NCBI GenBank assembly: GCA_016840405.1
Contig: JAEOSK010000010.1
Span: forward strand, 1 to 64,000
Direction: 5' to 3'
Length of the DNA stretch: 64,000 bases
Source: Candidatus Hermodarchaeum yapensis
GTDB lineage: Archaea > Asgardarchaeota > Hermodarchaeia > Hermodarchaeales > Hermodarchaeaceae
Positions within the stretch are counted from its first letter, which is position 1. Each line of letters begins with the position of its first letter. The notes beneath the pieces were generated by a model. The model did not search any database, had not been told where the DNA came from, and worked only from the letters and a program-made list of their open reading frames with translations. A program made the position numbers and the translations under genes. Shown here in pieces: positions 53,545 through 62,781 of this stretch.

Positions 53545-54375
53545 ATGACCTATGCTTCAATAAGCAGCTGGAATCCCCGATCGAAGATTAACAAATCGAT
53601 CACCGTTCATAGCTACAAAGGAGGCACTGGTAAATCTAACCTCTCAGCCAATGCAGCTCTAATCTTAGCAAAAAGAGGATACAATGTTGTCCTCTTTGAT
53701 TTTGATTTTCGCGCTCCAAGCCTAAATGCGCTCTTCCAAATGAATGGCACCCAATATTGGATTAACGATTGGCTCGCTCAACGCTGTGAACTCACTGAGG
53801 TTCTTGTTGATCTTAGTGCTCAGTTTCACACCAAAGGTCGATTCCAAGTAGGATTCACTAATCCCAGTGGGAAAGCCATTAACGAAATGACCATCCACAG
53901 CCTTGACGAAGAATGGCAAGCCCGGGTTCTTCAACTTGTTCTTGATGGGAAAGACCTCCTCTTTGAGAGACACAATGTCAACTTTCAAATCTTCGATACC
54001 AGTCCTGGCTTTGCGATGAGCTCCATCAACGCAATCTTGGCGGCTGATGAACTCATCTTGGTCATTAAAATGGATCAACTAGACATTGTCGGAACTCAAC
54101 ACCTCATTCGTGGGGTCTATAACCAAACTCTCGGTAAAAAACCTGAATTAATTGTGAATAAAGTTCCCTGCAGCATGTTGCAAACACCGGATGATTATAA
54201 ACGCCTTAAAATCGATTTGAGTAAGAAATTGGGTGTTGGAATCATTGAGATTATTCCCTGTTTTTGTGAAGTAATGGAAAACATGGGTCAGACCCTCTTT
54301 GTAGAGAAACAGCCTGACCATGAATTTTCCAAATCGATTGGTCAACTGGCATCGTATTTTGAATTAGGAAATTAA
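53545..54375 (+). CDS. MinD/ParA-type ATPase
   Basis: The protein has 276 residues. The deviant Walker A is Y-K-G-G-T-G-K-S near 24-31 with the signature first Lys. Walker A' follows as D-F-D-F-R-A-P-S-L near 52-60, and I-F-D-T-S-P-G near 150 is Walker B. N-K-V-P near 210 contacts the base. This marks a dimerising SIMIBI ATPase that positions a cargo on a surface or on DNA. No ParB gene or centromere-like repeat is close, and there is no clear C-terminal amphipathic helix. GAGGT stands six bases before the ATG. The TPR-like gene starts 13 bases after it, which suggests that protein as partner. Confidence 0.85.
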   Translation: MTYASISSWNPRSKINKSITVHSYKGGTGKSNLSANAALILAKRGYNVVLFDFDFRAPSLNALFQMNGTQYWINDWLAQRCELTEVLVDLSAQFHTKGRFQVGFTNPSGKAINEMTIHSLDEEWQARVLQLVLDGKDLLFERHNVNFQIFDTSPGFAMSSINAILAADELILVIKMDQLDIVGTQHLIRGVYNQTLGKKPELIVNKVPCSMLQTPDDYKRLKIDLSKKLGVGIIEIIPCFCEVMENMGQTLFVEKQPDHEFSKSIGQLASYFELGN

Positions 54376-54388
54376 ATGGTGATAGGAT

Positions 54389-56881
54389 GTGACTCGCGAC
54401 GATGAAACGATGGAACTTCGTCGAATCACAATCCTAGAACGCAACGCTGATTATTATGATGCTGCGAAACGATGCTTTACCATATATCAGCGAACCAAAA
54501 ATCCTGATTTTGCTTTTCGGGGATTTGACAATTTATATAACAGTGTCTGGAGCGCCAATTCTCTTCAGGAAATGAAAGCAACTCTCTCAGAGTTGGTTAC
54601 TCTTGTCAACAAAGCGCTCGAATCGAACATGCTCAAAGAAGACCAGATCAATCACATGCAGGCAATAGGCTTTGAAGCGGAGGGTTGGCTTGCTGATCCC
54701 CCACATCCTGAGCGACTTGAAAAAGCCATCAAACTTTTCGTACAAATTGGTGAAATTTCGCGGGCTTTGGATCTCATTCCAAGTCTAGTTGCCTTCGAGG
54801 AACCTGAATGGCAAGTCCATTGGACGAAATATGGAATTGAACTCGCTACTGATTTACCCTCTGAGAAAAGTTACGCCTACTACCTATTACTCATTGAACC
54901 GCTTTTATTCTATGCAGAAGGTGAAGAAAAGAAAACCCTCCTAACAGAAATTTTCCAAAAAACCGAAGCGTTAAGCCAAGTCCCAAATCGAACACACATT
55001 GGAAATATTGCGGTGTTGAATGGAATTGACTTGATTCACCCCTACCGAATTGAAGCTGAAAAAACCAAACAGATTCTTCATAATAATGTTCATGAACTGG
55101 TCCGCTCACTTTCTACAGTCACTAATAATCGTTTACGTGGAATGATACTGAGCCTCTTAGGAAGTTCTTTTTACAGAATGGCTGAAACAGAAAAAGACCC
55201 TGATATCCGACAAGAACTGTACAAAAAAGCCAAGGACTATTTTTTAGAATCGGTTGTTACTTTGGAGCGAACACCCACATACGGGGAGTTATTCCACGCC
55301 TATACTCTGGCTGGTACAGGATTTCTTTCCATCGCTGAACTCGAACAGAACTTCGAACAAAGGAACGAATTCTATCGGTTGGGCGAAGAACATCTACGAA
55401 AATCGCGTGAAATCGGGGAAAAGACACAGCTCTACCAACTTCGAGCACGAGCCGCTATTAACCTTGGAGTAGCTTTAGAACGAGTAACTTGGTTCGACAT
55501 GAATCCCGAAAGCCGTAAAGAGAGACTCAAGGAAATCTATAATCTGCAACTCGAAGGCCGGGATTTGGCTGAAAAAACAAAAGGACTTCGCGCTGCAGGC
55601 TATGCCACAATGAATGCCAGTGAGATGTGTGGTTTCCTCTCCGACTTGGAAACACGGAACGACAAGAAACAAGAATGGGCCATCCAACAACGAGACCTCA
55701 GCCAAACCGGTCTTGCGTTATTGGAACAAACTCAGGACCTACGAGGACAACTTGTCGCCCTAAGCTATGCGGCTTTTGCCTGCGCCAAGCTAGCTGATCT
55801 TTCACCAACGCTAGAGGAAAAGCAACCGCTCTATGAAGAAATGCTCAGCTATGGAGAACGAGCAATTGAGATTGTAGAAAAAGTTCCGGATCCTGTTGCT
55901 ACAGCTTATGCCTTTGATCAAGCCGGAGATGCCGCCCAACACTTGGGTATACTAACTGGAAATGCGGAACTTCTTGGAAAGGCTTCAAAATTATTTGAAA
56001 AAGCTATTGAAGATTGGGCTAAAACTGGTGAAAGTCACAAACGAGCTCAAACCATAACCAAACTAGCTGACAACCTGCTCTTCCTAAGCAGTCTAGATTT
56101 CACACCTGCTGAACCTGAACGCCAAGAGTTGCTCGAGCAAAGCACACAATATCATTTTCAAGCAGCTGAACTATTTACCAAACTCTTCTTTTTCCACGAT
56201 GTGGGTGAAAACTATTGGCGTATTGGTCAAATTCACCTTCTCAAAGAAGACTTCAATGGAGCTCAGGAATTTTTCGACAAGGTTCAGAAGTCATTTGATC
56301 AGGTATCAGAGATTGTCCCTGATCTAGCTGAAGTGTATTCGGTATTCCGAACCTATGGCGTCACATTAGTTGGACTGATAGATGGTCTCAATATCATCAA
56401 CCGTGGTGATCATGCCCATGCTGCGAAACTTTTCGACGATTTAGCAAAAAGCTTGAACCAAGAAACTGATCGAAGCTTGCGAAGCCTCCGTCAGCTCCTA
56501 GTTGCTCTAACATCAATCAGCAAATATGCCGCAACTAACGATGCAACCCATCGTGAGAACGCTGAAAAAGAGCTGAATCGCTTACGCTCTCAACTAAATC
56601 CAGACGCCTACGAACAAATGCTTCCGTTTAGTCTACAAAAAACTGTTCACCGATTACAGGTTTTCTTGATAGCACCTAAACTCTTCTTTCCTCCTCTTCT
56701 GTTGGATCTTCCACTCCAAGAAAAGATGCTAGCGATAACCCAAACCCGGCACATCGTCAGCACTGCACTCAGCTTGTATCAATCAACTGCTGGAAAACGA
56801 GACGTTACTGTTGATGAACCTTCAGAAGATGTGCTGCGAAACTATGTTGCTCGCATTAGCTCTATTCTTGAAGAACGTTAG
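54389..56881 (+). CDS. Large TPR-like alpha-solenoid protein
   Basis: The protein has 830 residues from a GTG at 54389, with GGTGA six bases before it. It is all-helical, with recurring A-Y, L-G and A-x-x-L-G positions every 34-40 residues, typical of diverged TPR units (for example Y-L-L-L-I-E-P-L-L-F-Y-A-E-G-E-E-K-K and Y-G-E-L-F-H-A-Y-T-L-A-G-T-G-F). No membrane segment, Cys cluster or catalytic motif is seen. Such a scaffold could bind the MinD/ParA-type ATPase encoded just before it. No described system of this composition is known to me. Confidence 0.65.
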   Translation: MTRDDETMELRRITILERNADYYDAAKRCFTIYQRTKNPDFAFRGFDNLYNSVWSANSLQEMKATLSELVTLVNKALESNMLKEDQINHMQAIGFEAEGWLADPPHPERLEKAIKLFVQIGEISRALDLIPSLVAFEEPEWQVHWTKYGIELATDLPSEKSYAYYLLLIEPLLFYAEGEEKKTLLTEIFQKTEALSQVPNRTHIGNIAVLNGIDLIHPYRIEAEKTKQILHNNVHELVRSLSTVTNNRLRGMILSLLGSSFYRMAETEKDPDIRQELYKKAKDYFLESVVTLERTPTYGELFHAYTLAGTGFLSIAELEQNFEQRNEFYRLGEEHLRKSREIGEKTQLYQLRARAAINLGVALERVTWFDMNPESRKERLKEIYNLQLEGRDLAEKTKGLRAAGYATMNASEMCGFLSDLETRNDKKQEWAIQQRDLSQTGLALLEQTQDLRGQLVALSYAAFACAKLADLSPTLEEKQPLYEEMLSYGERAIEIVEKVPDPVATAYAFDQAGDAAQHLGILTGNAELLGKASKLFEKAIEDWAKTGESHKRAQTITKLADNLLFLSSLDFTPAEPERQELLEQSTQYHFQAAELFTKLFFFHDVGENYWRIGQIHLLKEDFNGAQEFFDKVQKSFDQVSEIVPDLAEVYSVFRTYGVTLVGLIDGLNIINRGDHAHAAKLFDDLAKSLNQETDRSLRSLRQLLVALTSISKYAATNDATHRENAEKELNRLRSQLNPDAYEQMLPFSLQKTVHRLQVFLIAPKLFFPPLLLDLPLQEKMLAITQTRHIVSTALSLYQSTAGKRDVTVDEPSEDVLRNYVARISSILEER

Positions 56882-56929
56882 TAGGATTATTTGACAGTAT
56901 GGAGTAAAAACTAGGGCAAAGGGGCGAAG

Positions 56930-56939
56930 ATTTTTATTA
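56930..56939 (+). promoter_or_regulatory. TATA box of the pyrB operon
   Basis: ATTTTTATTA at 56930-56939 would start transcription near 56960, ten bases before the ATG of pyrB at 56970. GAGGAG lies between, close to the start codon. Confidence 0.5.
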
Positions 56940-56969
56940 CTTCTATTGCCTTTGCCGATAAGAGGAGTT

Positions 56970-57896
56970 ATGGTGTCATTATCAGTAAAGAACCTAATTA
57001 GTATCGCAGACCTAAGCACCGAAGAAATCATCGCCATTCTTGACCGGGCAGACAAAATGGAAACCATTGTCAAAAGTGGCAAGCCCTCGAAATTACTAGG
57101 GGGAAAAATACTTGCAGCTCTCTTCTATGAACCTTCCACGCGAACACGTCTTAGCTTTGAATCAGCAATGGCTCGACTTGGAGGATCAAGCATTACAGTA
57201 GCAGATATCGGAGCCTCCTCAGTGGCAAAAGGAGAATCCTTAGCTGATACTATTCGTACAATCGAGAATTACGCTGATGTTATAGTCCTGCGACATCCCC
57301 AAGAAGGCGCCGCTCAATGGTCTTCTGAAGTAGCTCGAATTCCAGTTATTAATGCCGGGGATGGGGCTGGTCGCCATCCCACGCAAACACTTCTAGACCT
57401 CTCGGTAATTCGACGAAGCCAGGGCAAGTTGGAAAACCTAAATATTGCAATGCTTGGAGACTTACGATTCGGACGGACGGTTCATTCTCTATCATATGCT
57501 ATTACGCGGTTCACTGACCGCTTATATTGTATTTCACCAGAAGGGCTCGAACTCCCCGCTGAAATCGCAATGGATCTCCGAGAAATGGGTAAAGAAGTGA
57601 TTGAAACAACGGACCTACAAAAAATCCTACCTGAACTGGATGTACTATACGTTACTCGAATCCAAAAAGAACGATTCCCCACTCCCGCTGATTATGAAAA
57701 AGTGAGTGGCATTTATCGGATCGATAATGAGCTCCTGAAGGATGTGAAACCCACTCTCGACATCCTTCATCCGCTACCACGGGTGGAAGAAATCGCCCCT
57801 GAGGTTGATAGCACTCCCTATGCTCGCTATTTCATCCAAATGTTCCATGGCGTTCTTGTTCGAATGGCGATTCTCACAATGTTATTGGAGGCATAA
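56970..57896 (+). CDS. pyrB: Aspartate carbamoyltransferase, catalytic subunit
   Basis: I place the start at the ATG at 56970 (308 residues, the family's usual length); the frame is open from 56946 but lies on the promoter. The carbamoyl-phosphate site is F-Y-E-P-S-T-R-T-R at 52-60. D-G-A-G-R-H-P-T-Q-T-L-L-D near 130 and H-P-L-P-R near 265 are the further signature motifs. It joins carbamoyl phosphate and aspartate, the first committed pyrimidine step. The regulatory subunit pyrI follows after four bases, so a PyrB-PyrI holoenzyme with allosteric control is expected. Confidence 0.95.
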   Translation: MVSLSVKNLISIADLSTEEIIAILDRADKMETIVKSGKPSKLLGGKILAALFYEPSTRTRLSFESAMARLGGSSITVADIGASSVAKGESLADTIRTIENYADVIVLRHPQEGAAQWSSEVARIPVINAGDGAGRHPTQTLLDLSVIRRSQGKLENLNIAMLGDLRFGRTVHSLSYAITRFTDRLYCISPEGLELPAEIAMDLREMGKEVIETTDLQKILPELDVLYVTRIQKERFPTPADYEKVSGIYRIDNELLKDVKPTLDILHPLPRVEEIAPEVDSTPYARYFIQMFHGVLVRMAILTMLLEA

Positions 57897-57900
57897 ACAG

Positions 57901-58419
57901 GTGGCTACCAAAAAAACAGAATCGAGTAAGACAACAACCGAGGAAAAAGTCAATGAATTGTTAGTTAAGAAAATCACTGCTGGTACTGTAATCGACCACA
58001 TCACAGCGGGCTATGCTCTAGCGGTCATGCAAATACTGGGAATCACTGGTCGCGAAGGTGACATTATTAGTATCGCTATGAACGTTCAAAGCAAACGGAT
58101 GAAGAAAAAAGACATCATCAAAGTTGAGGGTCGCGAATTAACCACTGATGAGATAAATCGAATTGCTCTTGTTTCACCCAACGCCACCATTAACATCATC
58201 CGGAAATATAAGATTCATAAAAAAACAAGAATTGCAGTTCCAGATGAAATTGTTGGAATTGTGAGATGTCAAAATCCTAGTTGCATTACAAACAATGAAA
58301 GGGGGATTACCAGTAACTTCAAGGTTGTAGGGAGAAAACCTGTCATTCTCCGCTGCAGTTACTGTAAACGTATCACTGGCCACGACCATATCATCGAACA
58401 ACTCCTTGGACTCTGTTAG
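57901..58419 (+). CDS. pyrI: Aspartate carbamoyltransferase, regulatory subunit
   Basis: I place the start at the GTG at 57901 (172 residues), nine bases after GGAGG; a frame open from 57805 runs through the pyrB end and is not used. After about 18 charged residues the regulatory fold begins (V-I-D-H-I-T-A-G-Y-A near 38). The C-terminal zinc domain has CQNPSC near 124-129 and CSYC near 149-152, the four Cys that hold the contact to PyrB. N-terminal nucleotide-binding residues would sense CTP and ATP. It is the middle gene of pyrB-pyrI-pyrFE. Confidence 0.95.
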   Translation: MATKKTESSKTTTEEKVNELLVKKITAGTVIDHITAGYALAVMQILGITGREGDIISIAMNVQSKRMKKKDIIKVEGRELTTDEINRIALVSPNATINIIRKYKIHKKTRIAVPDEIVGIVRCQNPSCITNNERGITSNFKVVGRKPVILRCSYCKRITGHDHIIEQLLGLC

Positions 58420-58451
58420 ACCCCTGCCTTCTAATACGAGGCGATCATGAA

Positions 58452-59846
58452 ATGACAAAATTGTTCGGGCAAGCATTTATCAAAGCACTTGAAGAACGCA
58501 CGAAGTCCACCCAATCACGAGTTATTCATGCTATGGATATTGCGGACACGTTGCCTCCAGGTGCTCCTGATTCAGCTCGTCGAAATTTAGTTGAACGAGC
58601 ATGTCATCATGCTGCTGCAGTAGAACCACACGTTGTTGCCCTCAAATTAAATTATCCCCTGGTGCTAGCGACGGGATTAGAAATCGCTCATCATATCAAA
58701 ATGGTGGCTCCTAATCTTCCTTTAATTGCTGATTTTAAAGTCGCAGATATTGACAACACCAATGCTTGGATTGCCCGTCACACTTATGCTGCAGGCATTG
58801 ACGCCATTATTGTCCAAGGCTTCATTGGTGATGATGCTATCCAAGCTGTTTTGGATGAAGCCCGGAATTATGGTGACCGAGGAGTAATTCTGGTTGTCGA
58901 CATGAGTCATCCAGGTTCGCTTCAATTCATCCATCCCCAAACTCCAAAGCTAGCGAAATTGGCTGTCAAGCTAAAAGTGACCGGTGTCATTTCTCCTGGA
59001 ACGCGACCCCCCCATGTCCGTGATATCCGAACATGGGTTGGACCTGACACCCTCGTTCTAGCCCCTGGCGTCGGTGCTCAAGGTGGAAAGCCTGGTTCTG
59101 CTATCGCTGCTGGAGCAGATTACGAAATTATTGGGCGATCGATTTATCAAGCTGAAGACCCAGCTCAAATAGCTAGGGAATTTGCCAAGCAAACCTTTCA
59201 GGCGGGTGAGAAACGGGATTCAGGACCTTCGCAAAGAGAGGTGTTTATCCACAATGTAGCCCTGCTCTTAGATGATGTTGGTGCCATCAAATTTGGAAGC
59301 TTCACTCTAGCCTCCGGTAAAAAAAGCCCTTACTATATTGATTTACGAATCGTTCCATCATTTCCTGACGCTTTCTCACGGTTAATCGACTTGTTTGTCG
59401 AATGGCTTGCTGAACACCCTAAGGTGTCCTTTGATCGTATTGCTGGTGTACCCACGGCTGGTATCTCCTTTGCCACAGCTCTCAGTCAACGTCTCAATAA
59501 ACCGATGCTCTATGTTCGCAGCCAACCTAAGAAATACGGACGTCAACAACGGGTTGAAGGCATCCTCAAAAAAGGCGATGAAGTGCTCGTTGTCGATGAC
59601 CTCATTACCGATGGTGGGAGTAAACTCGCTGCCGCACAATCTGTACGGGATGCTGGTGCTAAGGTGTCCGATGTCTTGGTTGTGGTTGATCGAGAACAAG
59701 GTGGGGCTGACCAACTTGCTAAAGAGAAACTAACACTCCATTCCCTAGCACCAATTACACAAATCGTACGGGCTTTGTTTGCTGAAAAACGATTATCCCA
59801 AGAGGAAACCAATGGTATTCTAGCTTACATCGCCGAGGACCAATAG
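58452..59846 (+). CDS. pyrFE: Fused orotidine-5'-phosphate decarboxylase and orotate phosphoribosyltransferase
   Basis: The protein has 464 residues. Residues 1-250 are the decarboxylase barrel: D-F-K-V-A-D-I-D-N-T (94-103, catalytic Asp-Lys-Asp), M-S-H-P-G near 151, A-P-G-V-G-A-Q-G-G near 204, and G-R-S-I-Y near 228. Residues 262-464 are the phosphoribosyltransferase: F-G-S-F-T-L-A-S-G near 281, and V-L-V-V-D-D-L-I-T-D-G-G (378-389, PRPP loop). The order PyrF-PyrE is the reverse of eukaryotic UMP synthase. It converts orotate through OMP to UMP. GAGGCGATC precedes the ATG and 32 bases separate it from pyrI. Confidence 0.92.
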   Translation: MTKLFGQAFIKALEERTKSTQSRVIHAMDIADTLPPGAPDSARRNLVERACHHAAAVEPHVVALKLNYPLVLATGLEIAHHIKMVAPNLPLIADFKVADIDNTNAWIARHTYAAGIDAIIVQGFIGDDAIQAVLDEARNYGDRGVILVVDMSHPGSLQFIHPQTPKLAKLAVKLKVTGVISPGTRPPHVRDIRTWVGPDTLVLAPGVGAQGGKPGSAIAAGADYEIIGRSIYQAEDPAQIAREFAKQTFQAGEKRDSGPSQREVFIHNVALLLDDVGAIKFGSFTLASGKKSPYYIDLRIVPSFPDAFSRLIDLFVEWLAEHPKVSFDRIAGVPTAGISFATALSQRLNKPMLYVRSQPKKYGRQQRVEGILKKGDEVLVVDDLITDGGSKLAAAQSVRDAGAKVSDVLVVVDREQGGADQLAKEKLTLHSLAPITQIVRALFAEKRLSQEETNGILAYIAEDQ

Positions 59847-59857
59847 TAGAGTCTTGA

Positions 59858-60556
59858 TTATTCAGATTTTTTGATAATAACGAGTTGATTTCCAACATAT
59901 ACAATGAATATTAGGCCAAATATTCCAAGAATGAAGGCCAGTGGGTAATGTACAACCTCAAATGGTACTACAATCGATGCTGGCGCCCATAGTTCAAATA
60001 AAATACGAAGAAAATTCCCTACTCCGATAACTAGCATCGTGGTTAGTCCGATATTGAATCGATCTGGACGGGGCTGGGGCGATTTGTCAGCTAATAAGAG
60101 CAAGAGGAGACTGGGAAATAAGACAATAAGTCCTGCACAGGCGTTATCAATCTCCCCTCCTACCAATCGACCAGTCCCCAATTCCTGAACTATGACGGAA
60201 ATCTGTGCTCCACCAAAATGTGGGTTGAATGAAAGCCAATATGGGACATTTAAGGAGAGAAGCGCAGTTGAAACCATTTGTGCAATGATGTGCTGGAGAG
60301 GCCAGAAATCTATGAAAATTATTGGCATTGCAGAAAGCGTAACTACAATTATCAATCTTCTAATTTGGGTGACTTGAAAGGCTCGGGAAGATTGTAAGAA
60401 AATCGTTGTCCCTATAATGATCGACAAGATGGAAAGAGGGCTAAGAAATGCAGGAAGGATTGCATAACCTATTCCTCCAAGGGTTATGAAGCTGAATCCT
60501 GCGAAGAGATGTATAATGGCTGGAGAGTACTCATAAGCCTGACTAACCCGCCTCAT
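59858..60556 (-). CDS. Archaeosortase/exosortase-family transpeptidase
   Basis: The protein has 232 residues and about seven membrane helices. The catalytic triad of the family is visible: Cys140 in D-N-A-C-A-G-L, Arg184 in G-N-F-L-R-I, and His203 in V-V-H-Y-P-L-A-F. These enzymes cut C-terminal sorting signals (motif, helix, basic tail) on secreted proteins and attach them to a lipid. It starts 26 bases after pyrK on the same strand, so it is probably read from the pyrDCK operon. No protein with an obvious PGF-type signal is fully visible here; the giant protein has a long cytoplasmic tail and does not fit. Confidence 0.75.
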   Translation of the reverse strand: MRRVSQAYEYSPAIIHLFAGFSFITLGGIGYAILPAFLSPLSILSIIIGTTIFLQSSRAFQVTQIRRLIIVVTLSAMPIIFIDFWPLQHIIAQMVSTALLSLNVPYWLSFNPHFGGAQISVIVQELGTGRLVGGEIDNACAGLIVLFPSLLLLLLADKSPQPRPDRFNIGLTTMLVIGVGNFLRILFELWAPASIVVPFEVVHYPLAFILGIFGLIFIVYVGNQLVIIKKSE

Positions 60557-60582
60557 TTATTCATCACAACTCTGATTCATCG

Positions 60583-61455
60583 CTAGCTTGGACATGTCGT
60601 ATCAGTAGGATTTACGGGGTGACGTTTTCCTGTGCTATCACGCGTCCATCGACCAAAGTCAGAATTTTTCAAGGTCTTAACATCGAAGACTGGTCCCTCA
60701 TGACATACTCGTCGACCTTTGGAATCAATAATACAATGCCCGCAAAGGCCAACCCCGCATTTCATGTAGCGTTCTAAGCTAACCTGTAATGGAATTGGAA
60801 ACTTCTGAAGGAGCAGGTTCAAGTTAACTAGCATCCCTTCTGGACCACAAGCTAGAGAAGCAGCATACTCGGAGTTGGCTTCAAGTAGAAAGGCTGCAGC
60901 ATCAACCGATGTGCCTTGAATGCCTTCTGACCCATCATCTGTTGCAACTACAAGGTTTCGCAACTTGAGCTCCTTGAATGGCTGTTGGAAGAGGAGCTCT
61001 TCACTTGTTGTTGCACCAAGTGCGACATCAACGGCGAATCCCGTCTCTAAAGCAGTCGTTGCTGCAAATAATATCGGAGGTGTGCCACACCCACCGGCCA
61101 CTAAAAGGAGGGCTTTACCCTTTGGTTTTTTGGGGAAGACAAAACCTTCTCCAAGGGGTCCACGAACGCCAAGAAGGTCACCTGGTTTTAGCTTATGAAG
61201 TGCTGTGGTTGCATCACCCACGCGGGCTACCGTAAATTCGACTTGATCTCCGCTTGCATTGGAGATGCTCATGGGTATCTCATCGGTTCCGGGAATCCAC
61301 ACCATCATAAACTGCCCAGGAGTTGCAATCCGAGCAATAGGTGCTGCAGAAAGTGTAAACCTCTTATTACGTGGAGTCTCTGTCTTTACATTGAGAATTG
61401 GAGTGACGATGGGGTGAAGGGCTGTTGAGGGTGTGAGCTTCTTGTTGGTTGTCAT
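60583..61455 (-). CDS. pyrK: Dihydroorotate dehydrogenase electron transfer subunit
   Basis: The protein has 290 residues. The FAD domain has I-P-M-S-I-S near 58, where most PyrK proteins have R-P-x-S. NAD-binding follows with V-A-G-G-C-G-T-P-P near 118. Near 235-260 the Cys ladder M-K-C-G-V-G-L-C-G-H-C and a later Cys hold a [2Fe-2S] cluster. It passes electrons from dihydroorotate oxidation to NAD. Its start overlaps the stop of pyrC as ATGA, so the two are translationally coupled. The C-terminus is about 25 residues longer than usual. Confidence 0.9.
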   Translation of the reverse strand: MTTNKKLTPSTALHPIVTPILNVKTETPRNKRFTLSAAPIARIATPGQFMMVWIPGTDEIPMSISNASGDQVEFTVARVGDATTALHKLKPGDLLGVRGPLGEGFVFPKKPKGKALLLVAGGCGTPPILFAATTALETGFAVDVALGATTSEELLFQQPFKELKLRNLVVATDDGSEGIQGTSVDAAAFLLEANSEYAASLACGPEGMLVNLNLLLQKFPIPLQVSLERYMKCGVGLCGHCIIDSKGRRVCHEGPVFDVKTLKNSDFGRWTRDSTGKRHPVNPTDTTCPS

Positions 61456-62780
61456 TCTTCTTCACGATTATAGATGGTTGTTCCCCCAAGGAGGGTTCGT
61501 TGAACTCGGCCTTTCACTTTCCAACCCTCGAATGGTGTGAGAGTCGATTTGTTGTGAAGTGTTTCACTTCGTATTGTCGAGGTGGCTTTGGGATCGAATA
61601 AGACGATATCAGCATCGGCTCCTACTACAAGTTGACCTTTCTCAATCCATTGGGCGTTTCGGATTCCAAATCGTTTTGCAGGATTATATCCCATCATTTG
61701 GATAAGCATTGGTAACGGCATTTCTGCTTTTTGGACCAACTTGGTATACAGGAGTGGTAATGTAGTTTCAACTCCGATAATTCCTCCGGGAGCAGTAGCG
61801 AAGTCAGCGTCAGATCCGGTTTTTTCAGCTGCTGTGTGTGGAGCATGGTCCGAGGCAATAATCGTGATTTGTCCTGCAAAACAAGCATTGAGTAAGGCTT
61901 CCGTATCTTTGGTCGAACGAAGCGGTGGATAACATTTTGCGATGGGACCAATTTTTGCCATGTCTTTTACTGTTAGAAGCAGATGGTGGGGTGTGACTTC
62001 AGTCGTTACAGGTATGCCTTTATGTTTTGCTGCAAGGATATGGCGAAAGCCTGCAGCTGTGGAGATATGACAGATATGAAGACTACATAGTGGAGGCTCA
62101 GCAAGAAGCGTTTCAATGCATTCTACTTCCGCTTCAGGCGGTCGGCTAGCAAGAAATGCATATGAAGAGCCATCTGTCGGCTCTGAAAGCTTCGCTGGAT
62201 CTTCCGCGTGAATCGTAAGTGGATTTCCCAGAGGTGCAAGATACGGAATTGCAGGGCCTTCTTGATGAGGCATATATATTTTGAATGATATGATACCTGC
62301 GTCGATAAGCTGATTTGCCATATCAACTAATGCAAGCTCTTGACTTTCCCAATTCGTTTCTTTGGTAAGAGCTGCTTCTTCAGCGAGATAGGGACCACCA
62401 TGAAAAGCATAATCAACTAAGCATTTCTTTTCTGCCCGTTGGATTTTTTCAAACAGCCGTTCTGTAGTCGTTGTGGGCGGCTTCGTATTCGGCATATCGA
62501 TAATTGTGGTGATACCACCAGCTGCCGCGGCTAATGAACCCGTTCCAAAGTCTTCCTTCTCGGGAAATCCAGGATCACGAAAATGAACATGAGCATCCAC
62601 CAATCCAGGAAACACTAAGTAACCAGAAGCATTAATGACTACATCGGCTTCCTCTTGAGCGCTCTTTCCAGGTTTAATGATCGCTGTTATGAGCCCATTG
62701 TCAACTAAGATATCTCCTTCTTCGATGCTTTCGGACAGGACTAGGCGTCCATTCATTATTTTCAGGTCATGGACCGCCAT
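61452..62780 (-). CDS. pyrC: Dihydroorotase
   Basis: The protein has 442 residues. D-A-H-V-H-F-R-D-P-G (62-71) gives the first zinc ligands. D-M-P-N-T near 105, K-I-Y-M near 150 (the Lys that is carboxylated in relatives), H-A-E-D near 180, H-I-C-H-I-S near 225, and A-S-D-H-A-P-H near 305 complete the amidohydrolase site. It closes carbamoyl-aspartate to dihydroorotate. It starts one base after pyrD stops and overlaps pyrK. Confidence 0.95.
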   Translation of the reverse strand: MAVHDLKIMNGRLVLSESIEEGDILVDNGLITAIIKPGKSAQEEADVVINASGYLVFPGLVDAHVHFRDPGFPEKEDFGTGSLAAAAGGITTIIDMPNTKPPTTTTERLFEKIQRAEKKCLVDYAFHGGPYLAEEAALTKETNWESQELALVDMANQLIDAGIISFKIYMPHQEGPAIPYLAPLGNPLTIHAEDPAKLSEPTDGSSYAFLASRPPEAEVECIETLLAEPPLCSLHICHISTAAGFRHILAAKHKGIPVTTEVTPHHLLLTVKDMAKIGPIAKCYPPLRSTKDTEALLNACFAGQITIIASDHAPHTAAEKTGSDADFATAPGGIIGVETTLPLLYTKLVQKAEMPLPMLIQMMGYNPAKRFGIRNAQWIEKGQLVVGADADIVLFDPKATSTIRSETLHNKSTLTPFEGWKVKGRVQRTLLGGTTIYNREEE

Positions 62781-62781
62781 T

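Noticed and set aside
53545-54375. Plasmid or chromosome partition locus
   Set aside because: The ATPase is of the right class, but no ParB-like gene or direct-repeat centromere is near.
57805-57900. Extended start of pyrI inside pyrB
   Set aside because: GGAGG stands nine bases before the GTG at 57901, and the extension only reads pyrB codons in another frame.
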